A stretch of 64,000 nt of DNA from Endomychus coccineus (GCA_958510875.1 OY294067.1:198643524-198707523); one strand, 5' to 3'. Shown: positions 1 to 11,346, counted from the stretch's first letter. A program made the numbers and translations. The notes: generated from the sequence alone by a model not told the origin.

Positions 1-1325
1 AAATAAGGTCATCTTCTATAATTTCGGGATTCTAGGTAAACTCGTATAGGGATGGAAGATTCCTATACTACATTACTTCCACGATTTCCAACCTTTGAAA
101 TGAATTTCATCGGGGATCTGAAATTGTTCTTACAGTTCATTGAAGTAAACTCGCCAACGGTATTAGTAAGTCACTGTCAACTTGAATTTTCGAACTACCA
201 ATTGGAGTATCTCGCTCTTATTATCTTCAAATTTCAACCTGTCTTGCGCGGTTTTTCGCTGTCACCATGTTATGCACTAGGTTAGGATATTACCGAAATT
301 ATGAATATTATACATATTGTAAAATTAAACACTACTATGTTGATATCACTTTTATTTGTGACAGCGTAATATCGCTGAAACTGGAGTAACAGAAGTTAGA
401 AATTATTGTTATATCAACATGGTAGAGTTCAATTTTACAATGTGGATAAGATTCATATCGCATAATAAAGGTGGAAATACGAAAAATTCTTCGAATACTA
501 GTGTTCACTGCAGGCTCATTAGATAATTTACAAGACCTTCTTTCTGAATGCAGACCGTGTTTTATTGCTATGATGATCCGAGAAATAATTACTTTTGGGT
601 GCCATGAAATAATTCCACTCAATTCAAATGAGATTTTATGAGTTATTATATCTTGGTAGAACATACGATATGTCAGGCAGGCCTAGCGACGATATCTCGT
701 ATTTTGATATCTCCTCTCCGGGGCGCGGACTTCCGGGCCAGCAAAAAAGTATGCTTAGCAATGTGAGCACATCACGAGGTCAGTGGAATATCATCCCTGA
801 GTCAGGAGAAATCCACGTGGAGTTGAAAAAACCTTCAAGGACTGTTCATGCGTGTAGTCTTATTCCTGGGGGTCTCTTCATCAACATTCAAGCCGGGTCT
901 TCCCCCACTGTTCTAAATTGAACATATTCTTTGAGCTTTGTGCCTGGAGTGGCCCCCTTTTAAACCGTTCCATAAAAAATGAATAACCTTTAGAAAAAAT
1001 AATAGTTATTGACCACCCATTCGCTCGTAAGCCAAACTTCTTGCCCTGCCCAACCAGCCTTCACTAACTTGAAATAATCATCTAACAGTTCGATAACACC
1101 CAGAATTTTATCAGACGTAAAACTCTAGTGTGTAGACGCTCTGTGCCTTACTTCTATCAGGGATACGAGAGATAATTGTATCATTAGACCAACAGGATGA
1201 GTGCATTCTAATTGCCAGAAAGCAATTGTTATATTCACTTCAACATCTGAGTCGGCAATATAATATGAAGTGGTTATTTAACCTTCAGATCACGATCCGC
1301 CGGCCAACTTTATTTTATTAATATT
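1..1325. other. Left flank, no recognised gene
   Basis: AT-rich DNA before the first Polinton. Short open frames exist, for example 628-921 on the plus strand, but none resembles a family I know and none has splice or promoter context that would support it. I see no RNA gene or repeat here. Confidence 0.5.
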
Positions 1326-1331
1326 TATATT
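1326..1331. repeat. Target-site duplication, left (TATATT)
   Basis: The six bases TATATT directly precede the left terminal repeat and recur directly after the right one at 17029-17034. A 6-bp duplication is what Polinton integrases are known to make, so this fixes the ends of element 1. Confidence 0.93.
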
Positions 1332-1739
1332 AGTAGATTAAGAGGGCTACTTCTGCGCCAGGAAGTGACGTCATCGACCGGATGTTGCGCGCGCAACTTC
1401 GGATGTAACGTTACTAACCCGCGGAATTCAAACGTGTCCATAGAGCTTACGATGATCACCGAACTTCCGACCATAGAGGTCTGGGTAATAGAATGTGAGG
1501 TTACTTGGACGTAACGTTACTAACCCGCGAAATTCAAACGTGTCCATAGAGCTTAAGATGATTATAGAACTTTCGACCATAGAGGTCTGGATGTGAGGTC
1601 AGTTGGATGTGACGTCATCGACCAGCCAAATTCAAACGTAGAGGTGTTTTGGTGATGTTTATCATGGCCGACGTTGGAAGCGAATGTCAGAAGAGTTAAC
1701 GTCAAAACCACAATATGACTGATGTTGTAGCTACATCGC

Positions 1740-2440
1740 CGCCATCTTCTGATGAACCGATGAACTATCATACTTAAATGTCAATGTCAAACCGGTTAAC
1801 TTCAAACAACTACATCTATGGATGAACCGATCAACCGTCATGCATACCTGTCAACGTCAGAAATGTTAACGTCAAGGAACGACATCTATGAGGTCACAAT
1901 CCAAAATATGACTGATGTTATAGCTACATCACCGCCATCTCTTAATGAACCGATGAACTATCATACTTCAATGTCAATGTCAGAACAGTTAACTTCAAAT
2001 GACTACATCTATTAATGAACCGATCAACCGTCATGCGTACCTGTCAACGTCAAAGGACGACATCTATGAGGTATCTTGTTAATGTTTTTGCGCAGGAAAT
2101 TCATGAACCGATGAACTATCATAGCTGGATGTCAATGTCAGAACAGTTAACGTCAAAGGACGACATCTATGAGATTCCAATTCAAAATGTTACCGATGTT
2201 GTAGCCTATATCGCCATCTATCACTAAACCGATGAACTATCATAGCTGAATGTCAATGTCAGAACAGTTAACGTCAAAGGACGACATCTCTGAGGTATTT
2301 TGTTAAGGTTTTCGCGCGGGAAGTTCCATCTCAATTCAAAAAAACGATATATTAATGAACTATCATAGCTTGATGTCCATGTCAGAACAGCTAACGTCAA
2401 AGGATGACATCTATGAGGTGTTTTGCTGATGTTTGCGCAA
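1740..2440. repeat. 69-bp minisatellite in left TIR
   Basis: Diverged tandem copies of a unit of about 69 bp starting GAACCGATGAACTATCAT and ending near GACATCTATGAG, with variable spacers. About seven or eight copies are visible. The short frames reading through it (repeated MDEPINRH- and MNYHSWMSM-like strings) are products of the repeat, not genes. The mirrored array is at about 15900-16640. Confidence 0.85.
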
Positions 2441-2941
2441 GGAATTTCAAAAATTTGACTCATGTTGTAGCTATACTGTCATTTATTATTGAACCACACC
2501 GTAATTCCAAAAATAATGAACTTTTAAAATAACCTACAAATTTCCTAAACGTTAAGTGATTACTTACGTATATGAAATTATTACACCAGAAACCACATTG
2601 AGTATATGAGAACACGTGGAAGCAATTAATTTTGCATACACCTGCGTCATCACATTCAGTTCATACGAGAATAATTGAATACAATGGATTCATTCATTAG
2701 GTCAACAAATAACAATAAGTGATATACTCTAGTCTAGACTTGCTAGTAAGCGAATTTAGTTGTCATTTCATTAGTCATTACTTATGTAAGCAACTGTGAG
2801 TGGAATTAGTTATCTAGGAATGCGATTGCATGATCTTAGTCATTATACATTCGATCCTTAAACAATCAACTCGTGTTTTGTGTAGTGCTTATATCTAAAA
2901 GGTGAGTCTATATTATTATTTTACTAAGAAAACTATTATTT

Positions 2942-3090
2942 CAAATTGACTCCATATCAATAAGTTATTTTTCACTTCAAATTGAAACAATTCAAATTAA
3001 CTCCATATCAATAAGTTGTTTTTCACTTCAAATTGAAACAATTCAAATTAACTCCATATCAATAAGTTGTTTTTCACTTCAATTTCACAT
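2942..3090. repeat. 51-bp tandem repeat in left TIR
   Basis: Three consecutive copies, starting at 2942, 2993 and 3044, so the period is exactly 51 bp. Each contains CTCCATATCAATAAGTT. The right TIR has the inverted counterpart at about 15290-15420. It lies between the minisatellite and the PolB start, where a promoter might sit. Confidence 0.85.
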
Positions 3091-3425
3091 GTAAAATTCG
3101 TCTTTGTTGTTATATGTTATTAAGGACTTTCATTTTTGGTTTTAGAGAAACGGATTTTTCGAAAATAAGATCAAGAGATTGAAACCAACCAAAACAAAAT
3201 TTGGTGCAGCTGTTCTGGTGGAGCTTGCAGAGTTTTCAGTGGTTCCTACCAAAACGTGATAAAATTTCTCCAATAGTAGAAAACTATAGACTAACTTTTC
3301 CGAGGGGGGGAAAAATTAAGTACCGACAAGTATTGATATAGGAGCAGAGAGGGAGTAGCAGCAGCAACCTTAACGTTAAAATCGTTTCATTTATTGTAAG
3401 GTGAGGTGTTTATCCTATTATTATT

Positions 3426-6400
3426 ATGGAGTCGTCCATCGCGAAACTTAGTTCTGAAATTGTTGAAATTATCGGTGAAGCTCATAAGAACCTCGTTAAA
3501 TCAAAATTCTCTCCTCAAGAGACACAAAAGTGGATAGATTTTTGTACTAAATATGTACGAACTTTTAATAGGCATTTAAGTAAAGATTCACTCAATTTAG
3601 GGGAGAAAAATCAAGTTCAAGCTAATGTGGGACATATAAGAAGATTCAAAATTTTATTACAAATTCGAAATAAACCCGTCCCCACAAATAAAAATCGAAG
3701 CGATCGTATTCGTTGGGAAGATGGTAAGTCTGCATTTCCTCAACGAATTCGAACTGGGTTGATAATAAATATTTCACATTTAGACCCATTAAATTTTTCG
3801 TATGATGCTTTTAATCTCTTCAGTTCTAGAGTTGTCAAAATTTTACATATATACAATTTTATTGAAGTCACCACAACATTTTGTTGTGAATATATCAAAC
3901 CCAATGGTAATGAAGAGCTTATCCAGGTAGAATTCAAATATTTTCATACAAAATCCGCTCCAATAGATACTTTGACCAATTTATTGGAGTGGTTTAAGGA
4001 GTATGTCATTGGTAAACTCCAAGTTAAACTGGAACAATTCGCTGAAAGAGATAGTGGGTGGAGCCTCAGAGATGTGATAAGTCTAGAAATCAATATTAAT
4101 AAACATGAAACTATCAATTCGGGATCTTCCCATATTGTTTTACCTAAAGCAATCCAACTTAAGCATGCAGTTATTAACATTGAAAATTATGACGAATACT
4201 GTTTTGCTTGGACAGTAACAGCTGGATTGCACCCTGCTACTAACACACATCCAGATCGAGAATCTTCATATCCACATTTGAGTACAGTTTTGAATTTGCA
4301 AAATTTCACATTTCCCCTACCCATTTCACAAATCCCTATATTTGAGAAAAATAATAATATTTCTATTCATGTGTTTGTTCTACAATTATGTAAAAATGAA
4401 AATGGGGAGAAATTAAAGGTTCTCCCTGCATACCTGACCAAAAATAAACTCGAAAAACACTTCAATTTATTATTGATTCAAGACAAGTATTACCGCGAAG
4501 AGGAATCATCATCCTCCTCCTCCATTCAAGTAGATCCGATAGTGAAATTTCATAACTGTTTAATTAAAAATTTATCAAGATTAGTAAATTCTCAAATTAC
4601 CACTTAACACATAACTTACTTATGTGAGAGATGTTTGAATAATTTTAAAAGTGAGATTAAGTACAATAATCATATCGAGGATTGTGGTAAGATGAATACT
4701 TGTGAAATAACATTCCCCGAAGAGGATTATTTGAAATTCAAAAATGATTCAAACAAACTGCCTGTACCTTTCATTATCTACTTTGATTTTGAAGCTCTAT
4801 TATTACCCATCCAAAACTGCTCTCAATCTAGTGCAAATTCATACACAAACGGAACGCAGAGCGCTTACAGTGTAGGCTTCTACCTGAAATGTCATTTCAA
4901 CGATTCCCTATCACGTTACAATAGTTATAGAGGGCCTAATCCGGCTAAATGGTTGACTGAACAATTAGATAAAATTGGAGAATTCATCGATCTAAAACTA
5001 AAATGTAATATACTTATTAATTTTGGTGGAATTAGTATAGTCAGTATAATGTATGAAACCGAATGTCACATTTGTGGTGTGTTGTTCAAAGAGGGTGACA
5101 TTCGTGTTAAAGATCATTGTCATTTTACAGGAAAATATCGAGGATTAGCCCACCAAGATTGCAATTTAAATTATAAATATAAATTTGTGGTACCGGTCGT
5201 AGCTCACAATTTGAGTGGGTACGATATGTTTTTATTAATTAGAGATTTGGCTAGATCGTCTAAACAAAATATTCAGGTGATCCTCTTGAATAAAGAGAAA
5301 TATATAAGTTCCACCAGAAGCTCCACAAATTCTATTGTTAAATTTCGATTTATAGACTCGTGTAGATTTTTGGATTCAAGTTTAGATAAATTAGTCTCTT
5401 ATTTGAGTGAGGATGACTTGACTATTTTGAAACGTGAGTTTTCACACTCATCTCAAGAAAATTTCAAACTATTAATACGTAAAGGAGTTTTCCCATACGA
5501 ACACATGGATGAGTGGGGGAAATTAAACGATGAAAATCTTCCTCCGATCGAGAAATTCTTCAATAAACTTCGAGATGAATCGATAAGTGAGGAAGATTAT
5601 CAACACGCTCGATCAGTTTGGAATCGATTAGAGTGTAAAAATTTAGGTGATTATTCGGATTTGTATTTGAAAACAGACGTTTTATTGCTGGCCGATGTAT
5701 TCGAGAATTTCCGAAACAAATGCGTGGGCCTGTTTGATTTAGATCCCGCACACTACTTCACTGTTCCATCATTCACATGGGATTGTATGCTGAAATATAC
5801 AAACGTATCACTACAATATTTAAAAGATATCGATATGATATTATTTTTGGAACGAGGGATTAGAGGGGGTGTGAGTCAATGCAGTAATCGATTCGCAAAA
5901 GCCAACAATAAATATATGCATAATCATAATCCACAAGAAGAAAATAATTATTTGATGTATTTCGATGTATGTAATCTATATGGGTGGGCTATGATCCAAT
6001 ATTTACCTTACGATGAGTTTAAGTGGGTTGAAAATGTTGATAATATCGACGTACAACATGTTTCCGATGAAAGCCCTATCGGGTACATTCTAGAGGTTGA
6101 TTTGGAGTATCCTACAACATTGCATGACCTTCATAAAGATCTCCCTCTTTGTCCAACTCATACAGCTCCACCGGGTAGTAAATTACCAAAATTATTAACA
6201 ACTTTTCATAAAAAATCAAGATATATCATTCATTATAGAAACTTAAAACAATGTTTGACTTTAGGAATGGTACTAACTAAAGTCCATAGAGTTCTAGAGT
6301 TTAAACAATCGCCGTGGTTGAAAGCCTATATTGATTTGAATACTAGATTGAGAGCGGCTCCTAAGAACGTCTTTGAGATAGCACTATTCAAGTTGCTCAT

Positions 6401-7190
6401 CAATGCTATTTTCGGGAAATCGATGGAGAACGTGCGAAAGCATAGAGCGGTCAAATTAGTTAACAAATAGTATGGACCTTATGGAGCTCGTTATTATATT
6501 TCACAACACAATTTTAATAGTAGTAAAATATTTAAAGAGAATCTAGTGGCCATTGAACAAAATAAATTAGAAGTGTTATTCAATAAACTAATTTATGTGG
6601 GTATGACGATTTTGGACGTTTCTAAAACATGTGTGTACGATTTTCATTACAACTTCATGCTTACACTTTATAAAGATCCTGAAATGATAAGATTATGTTA
6701 TACTGACACAGATAGTTTGATCTATCATATAATTACTGATGATGATATTTATCAGAGCATCATCAATGGATATATTCATAAATTCGATACGAGCGATTAT
6801 GCGCTAAACAACAACTTTGAGATTCCACTTGTAAATAAAGAAGTAGTCGGCTTAATGAAGGATGAGAATGGGAGGATGATTATGGATATGTTTATAGGGT
6901 TAAGATCCAAGATGTATAGTTATACAGTTCAGGATCGTAACCCAACAAAGAAAGCGAAGGGGGTGCGGAATTATGTGTTGCGGAACACAATCACATTCGA
7001 AGATTATGTTAGATGTTTAGGAGAAGGCATTGAGATGTATCGCATACAAAGATCTATCCGCTCATTCGATTTCAAATTGTATACAATCGAACAAAATAAA
7101 ATTGCCCTCAGCCCTTTCGACAGCAAAAGACACATAATTGATAATGGGATAAACACTTTACCTTATGGTCATTATTCTTTATCACCATAA
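3426..7190 (+). pseudogene. Protein-primed DNA polymerase B, two in-frame stops
   Basis: Polinton PolB, the enzyme that would replicate the linear element. One frame runs the whole way (1255 codons) but is interrupted by TAA at 4605-4607 and TAG at 6468-6470. Reading on past both stops keeps the family pattern, including a CERCL zinc-type motif right after the first. Visible motifs: ExoI YFDFEALL (near 4780), a Cys/His cluster CHICG...DHCHFTGKYRG (near 5065-5130), ExoII HNLSGYD (near 5205), ExoIII YLKTDVLLLADVF (near 5665), polymerase A DVCNLYGWAM (near 5965), polymerase B FGKSMEN (near 6412) and polymerase C YTDTDS (near 6700). All catalytic acidic residues are kept, so the stops look recent. 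The first 718 bases lie inside the TIR. Confidence 0.93.
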
Positions 7191-7260
7191 TTGTATAAGT
7201 TTATATATCCATCATATTATTGTTCATACTTCATATCTATGTTCATCATTGTTTTATGAA

Positions 7261-7270
7261 AATAAATAAA
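7261..7270 (+). promoter_or_regulatory. Polyadenylation signal after PolB
   Basis: Two overlapping AATAAA hexamers lie about 70 bases after the PolB stop, the usual position for a eukaryotic cleavage/polyadenylation signal. Confidence 0.55.
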
Positions 7271-7357
7271 ATATTTCTATGATGATGATGATTTGTTTCA
7301 TTTTCCTCTCTCCCTTTACAGCAAACAGAAAGACTATTTTTCATCAAAAATCATTTA

Positions 7358-7510
7358 TTGTTCTAAATCATACATAACCTTATTTTTATATATAACATTT
7401 CTCTAAGTGTATTAGTCAATAAACAAAAAATTTTGTTGATGAAATATCGATAAAACAATACAAGAGTTCTAATCCACTAGCATGATTAGTGATTCCACGT
7501 ACATCTTGCT
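7358..7510 (-). repeat. Degenerate duplicate of the 3' end of the next gene
   Basis: This stretch repeats, with gaps, pieces of the gene at 7510-8229. TCTAAATCATACATAA recurs at 7519, and CACGTACATCTTGCTC recurs near 7751. It is a decayed tandem copy with an internal deletion and has no open frame of its own. Confidence 0.7.
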
Positions 7511-8229
7511 CACTCAAGCTCTAAATCATACATAATTTTATCCTTATGCGAAAACATAAACTCTCTAAGAATATTAGCTAATAAGCTTTCTGGTGCAACA
7601 TCTATAAAACAATACAAAAGTTCCATATAACTAGCAAGACTCCTCATTGATTTAATTATTGCAATGACCTTATAATAATATGAACAAAATTCAAGTTGTT
7701 CAAGGAACGACACTCGATGAAATAACACTTCATCGTTAATTCTAATGATTTCACGTACATCTTGCTCGCTCAAATAAAAATCAGTATTGTGCTTGGTAAC
7801 TTGAAGTACTTCAACGCTATTCGCATAAACGCACTGTAATATTAGACAATAATATCCACATGCTATAGGTGTAGAATCGCAATGTGCATGTTGACTCTCA
7901 AAGAATTCCTTGATCTTCATCCGAACTATATTGATGAAGTCGTTCCATTCGTATCTTTCAAAGACGAGTTTTCCATATTGATTTCTTTGATGCAACGAGA
8001 TAGTTGAAGCGAATTTCCTCACAGGGCTTAGTCCACATCTAACCTCCAAATTTTCTCTCAGTGGGTAAACAGTATTCATTAATAGAAATTGTTCATGTTT
8101 TGAGGCTATTTCAATTTTTTCTAAAATTCTATCTAACTCTTCATCACCACTAATACTACTACTACTATTCGCGTTGGAAAACCGACTATCTTGCAAAGAC
8201 ATTTCGCAACAACTGACTGTTGCATTCAA
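7510..8229 (-). CDS. Uncharacterised Polinton protein (239 aa)
   Basis: An intact frame between PolB and the integrase, on the integrase strand. I do not recognise the family. The N-terminal 35 residues are Ser/Asn-rich. A central segment (about residues 75-110, ISLHQRNQYGKLVFERYEW...) has the rhythm of a small beta-rich DNA-binding module such as PC4/p15, but this is a weak impression. The C-terminal third is helical and hydrophobic with several Cys and Tyr. It has no counterpart in element 2. The gene tail was duplicated once (7358-7510). Confidence 0.6.
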   Translation of the reverse strand: MNATVSCCEMSLQDSRFSNANSSSSISGDEELDRILEKIEIASKHEQFLLMNTVYPLRENLEVRCGLSPVRKFASTISLHQRNQYGKLVFERYEWNDFINIVRMKIKEFFESQHAHCDSTPIACGYYCLILQCVYANSVEVLQVTKHNTDFYLSEQDVREIIRINDEVLFHRVSFLEQLEFCSYYYKVIAIIKSMRSLASYMELLYCFIDVAPESLLANILREFMFSHKDKIMYDLELE

Positions 8230-8302
8230 ACTTCTCTACCACCAACACATACCAAATATTCATCTGAACATGCGCAGATCATACTATATCGGTATTCTGT
8301 AT

Positions 8303-9205
8303 CTAACTCTTATCTTCCATACCATACCATTTAACTAGCATTTTATTACCTTTTTTTCGGAGTACTTTCTCAATTAAATATACTTCGGGTTGCTTCGTTC
8401 TTTGTAATTTCTCTTCGTAGAAGCATCCGGTGATTGGGGAATCTTTCATGTCTTTGAGTAGATAATTAACAGGGTTCGTGATTTTAACTTTCATAATTTT
8501 AAATAATTCCGCTGACCAATCAGGCGTATACGATTTTTCGAAAATATGTTTTGCCTCACTGATACGCACCACATCTCCAACGTTGTATTTGTGTGGTAGA
8601 ACTAGCTTGACGTGTGAGTAGCATCGCTTCAATATCTCACTTTCGTTATGTTTTGTCACTTTACACGGAGCCAGATTGATCGTTCTATGCTTACGCCTAT
8701 TATATTTTTCAGTGATCTCTTCGAGTATATCAAACCATTTGTATTTCCCACTCAAACTGAAATGTTTATAGAGCGCTTCTTCCAACGTTCGAATAACGCG
8801 TTCTGCAATGGCTGCTTTTTTTACAGAATAAGTATTATATTGATTGATTTTATGTTTCTTCATCAACTCTTTAAATTGCTTATTGAAGAACTCCTTTCCT
8901 TGATCGCTTTGTAAATGTGTGGGTATACGCCCGTTAGATTTCAAAAAAATAGAGTCAACAGCCTTCCGAACCTCTTCAGCCCATTTCGTTTTCAACGGAC
9001 GAGTCCATAGATACTTTGAGAAGCAATCGATCATCACTAAAATGAATTTAAATCCTCGATTTTCACGCGCATAATTACCCATTTCAGCCAGATCTATCTG
9101 CCACAGATCATCTAAACCTTTTATGATTGTTCGGCGGCGTTTGAAATTCTTTCTACTTGGTTTATGAAGCTCATATACAACTTGTTCTTCACCTTGTTGC
9201 AACAT
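8303..9205 (-). CDS. Polinton RVE integrase, chromodomain truncated
   Basis: DDE integrase of the retroviral type that inserts Polintons. Catalytic triad: D38 (LWQIDLAEMG), D101 (QSDQGKEFF) and E135 (AIAERVIRT). The N-terminal ELHKPSRKNFKRR stretch is shared with element 2. Near the C-terminus a chromodomain starts (YLIEKVLRK...LVKWYG) but the frame stops at residue 300, about a dozen residues earlier than in element 2, where the chromodomain is complete. Its start overlaps the end of the fibre-like gene by 17 bases. The catalytic core is intact. The chromodomain, thought to steer insertion by reading histone marks, probably is not. Confidence 0.93.
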   Translation of the reverse strand: MLQQGEEQVVYELHKPSRKNFKRRRTIIKGLDDLWQIDLAEMGNYARENRGFKFILVMIDCFSKYLWTRPLKTKWAEEVRKAVDSIFLKSNGRIPTHLQSDQGKEFFNKQFKELMKKHKINQYNTYSVKKAAIAERVIRTLEEALYKHFSLSGKYKWFDILEEITEKYNRRKHRTINLAPCKVTKHNESEILKRCYSHVKLVLPHKYNVGDVVRISEAKHIFEKSYTPDWSAELFKIMKVKITNPVNYLLKDMKDSPITGCFYEEKLQRTKQPEVYLIEKVLRKKGNKMLVKWYGMEDKS

Positions 9206-9698
9206 GCTGAATTATCGCTTCAGGATTGACTCTATCAGAATTTCCTCCCAACACAACCAATTTGCTATCAATATTCTTCAGACTAGTGATGAATACATTT
9301 TGTTGTGTAGTTATATTATGAATGTCAATAGTAAATTTCGCAATATCATCCTCAGTCTGTTTCTTATATACGTCTATCACTTTCTGCACATCGGTTTGAA
9401 GATTCTTCAAAGCTTTATTCATAAGATTATTAGCCTTTGCATACTTGTCAAGAAGTTCCTTCAACCTTTTTTCCACTTCAATTATCGTGCTATCGACGTA
9501 CTTCTTATTCGCAGCATCGTTATTTAAAGTAGGTGTTTTCATATTGGAAATTTTTAAATTTTTAATATCCACATCACCGTCTGGTGTACGAGTCAAAACG
9601 TTCTTCAACATCGAGCGTATTTGGAGAACATCGACGCTGTCCACTACACCGTCTCCTCCGCTCCTAGATCTCCTACCAAACTTGTCGAGACTCATCAT
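9189..9698 (-). CDS. Fibre-like coiled-coil protein (169 aa)
   Basis: Homologue of the 217-aa protein at 50763-51416. Both begin with a short peptide containing DKFGR. Both then carry a segment (here residues 41-70: D-x-KNLKISNM-x-TP...DAANKKYVDS) that closely follows the motif found in phage tail-fibre proteins just before the shaft. The remainder is a long heptad-like helix. A role as a virion spike or fibre is an inference. The conserved N-terminal peptide could be the capsid anchor. No receptor-binding knob is visible. Confidence 0.7.
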   Translation of the reverse strand: MMSLDKFGRRSRSGGDGVVDSVDVLQIRSMLKNVLTRTPDGDVDIKNLKISNMKTPTLNNDAANKKYVDSTIIEVEKRLKELLDKYAKANNLMNKALKNLQTDVQKVIDVYKKQTEDDIAKFTIDIHNITTQQNVFITSLKNIDSKLVVLGGNSDRVNPEAIIQHVATR

Positions 9699-9728
9699 AT
9701 AACTGTTTCAAACGCTATTGTATCTCAT

Positions 9729-10622
9729 CTAATAAATGATATCTGCCTCTCGAAGTTCATTTATAATTGCAACAATCTCATTATCGTGCGACGTATTCCC
9801 AGCTTCTTGAGGAGCAATCAATAGTTTTAGGCGTTCCACAAGTTCGTTTGGATCGTCCCAGTACACGTACTCCAATGGTTCGTTGTTACATGTCAATTGC
9901 ATACCGCTACCGAGAGCTTCCTCATGAATTAGAGGTCGAATTATTTTAATGTACTTGTATCTTCGAGTACCTTTCAAGTTTCCAGCACTATTTCTGTGGG
10001 AATTCGTCAAGTCCAGAATCATCCTGTAATTCATCTTATCTTTCTTGGTGAAATTTCTAGGTTTGTCATAGAATATAAGTTAAAACAGACCGACGGTACT
10101 TTTGAATTTTCTCCCTTGTGTCACGATAGTATCTCTATTTTTGAAATCGATTAATTTACCTCCTAGTAACCATGACAACGAACTAGCATCGTAAACTGGG
10201 CTATAAACTTTATCGACTTTTCTACTCCCTGACCAATAATCAGCGATATATTTTTGAAGTAACTCTGGGTAAGATTCTAATACGTCATACTCATCATCGT
10301 TGTCAGACTCTTCAATAACAGATTTCATACTTGCATCGCTTACATCCAATACCGTTCCTCTTCCATCTTCCTCATCCTCCTCCTCCTCCTCCTCCTCCTC
10401 CTCTTCATCCGCATCATCCTTTTCTTGCTTAATTTCACGTTTAATCAATGGTGTATTATTGGATTTGATTATTTCCCGAAGTGGTTCCGATATGGGTTTA
10501 AATGATTTATTGATCGACTCGTCCTCTTCCGTTTTACTCAGTTTCAATGTGAGATATTTCTTTCGTATAGATCGTGCCAATTGAGCGATTTTTCGCTCAT
10601 GTGCTAACCGTTCAACGTCCAT
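9729..10622 (-). pseudogene. DUF8207-like Polinton protein, one nonsense codon
   Basis: One frame of 298 codons broken by TAA at 10080-10082, right after the conserved GLF (GLY in element 2). I place the start at 10622 (MDVERLAHERK) because it aligns with the element 2 start and avoids overlap with the ATPase gene; an upstream ATG at 10691 is possible. Parts: basic N-terminal helix (RKKYLTLKL), an acidic run of about 15 Glu/Asp, an L/Y-rich block, then after the stop a conserved tail with EPLEYVYWDDPNELVERL and AGNTSHDNEIVAIINEL. The family name is from memory; its function is not known to me. It is also broken in element 2. Confidence 0.8.
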
Positions 10623-10647
10623 TGTGTATTTGCTATAGATTTCACGT

Positions 10648-11346
10648 TCACACTTTAAAATATACATCGAAACCTTTGCGGTATCTTCCATTGTTCAAAT
10701 CAAAATCTTTAACAATTATCAATGTTCCAAATTTCTCCGTCCAACACCTAGAACACATCTTTTTGAATCGATCGGAAGTAACGTCTGGGGATACGTGCTC
10801 ATCAAACACGTGTTTTAGATTTATTTCATCCTGTTTAAATAACACGATCAGGTTAGAATTATCGCGAATCAGTTGTTTAGGAATTTTAGAGTATGTCTGA
10901 CATAGATATGATGCGTCAATGTTTCTATGTCTACACATCGAATAATATTCTTGAATTTTCTGTTGTGTCTCGCAGGATATGTCATCAAAAATGAAGATAG
11001 AATTTGGATTTGCATCGTTCGAACTTATAATTTCTTCATTGTCTTTATATGGGAAATAACCAACTCCTTTTACTCGTTCCAAAATCTCCTGCAACAGTAT
11101 GTACTTATCTTGATATAATGACTTCGAGTATACGTAAACGTTTTCAAACTTGACACCATTTGGATTGAATAACAACGATAACATAACGTTTGTTTTTCCG
11201 CATCCGCTCGGACCACAAATTAAAGCACGAAAAGAGTTTGGTAACAGTTTACCATGTTTACCAACGCGATTAGTTCTAACTTTTAAATCTAAATTCTTGA
11301 TTGGAAGTGTCTGTTCTTGTTGAACGGTCTTCATCGTGTGACCCAT
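10648..11346 (-). CDS. FtsK/HerA-type genome-packaging ATPase (232 aa)
   Basis: Packaging ATPase of the Polinton/adintovirus morphogenesis module, which would pump the DNA into the capsid. Walker A is GPSGCGKT at residues 45-52 and Walker B is SIFIFDD ending at 122. A conserved tail GRYRKGFDVY closes the protein. The frame is intact and aligns end to end with the 241-aa copy in element 2. It is divergent from the PLA2-like gene at 11404, leaving a 57-base shared promoter region. Confidence 0.92.
   Translation of the reverse strand: MGHTMKTVQQEQTLPIKNLDLKVRTNRVGKHGKLLPNSFRALICGPSGCGKTNVMLSLLFNPNGVKFENVYVYSKSLYQDKYILLQEILERVKGVGYFPYKDNEEIISSNDANPNSIFIFDDISCETQQKIQEYYSMCRHRNIDASYLCQTYSKIPKQLIRDNSNLIVLFKQDEINLKHVFDEHVSPDVTSDRFKKMCSRCWTEKFGTLIIVKDFDLNNGRYRKGFDVYFKV

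Larger units (their letters stand above)
1332..4143 (+). repeat. Left TIR of element 1 (2.8 kb)
   Basis: Inverted match to 14214-17028. The match begins at the extreme tip and ends seven bases past a shared CATATTG/TATATTG point. It includes the first 718 bases of the PolB gene. The outer part contains TGACGTCA sites at 1366 and 1610. The two arms differ by scattered substitutions and small indels only. Confidence 0.93.

Noticed and set aside
1562..2463. Series of short frames in the left TIR of element 1 and mirror frames at 16133-16798
   Set aside because: Translation of the 69-bp minisatellite; the same peptide strings recur with each unit and change frame freely.
4635..6470. Treating the three PolB frames as separate genes
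   Set aside because: All three share one frame and the sequence across both stops keeps the family pattern, so this is one gene with two nonsense codons; the apparent starts (TTG, GTG) are not real.
8648..8914. Plus-strand frames opposite integrase, fibre-like and ATPase genes
   Set aside because: Shadow frames with no motif, opposite strongly supported genes.
10300..10584. Serine-rich plus-strand frame (poly-Ser)
   Set aside because: Antisense of the Glu/Asp run in the DUF8207-like gene.
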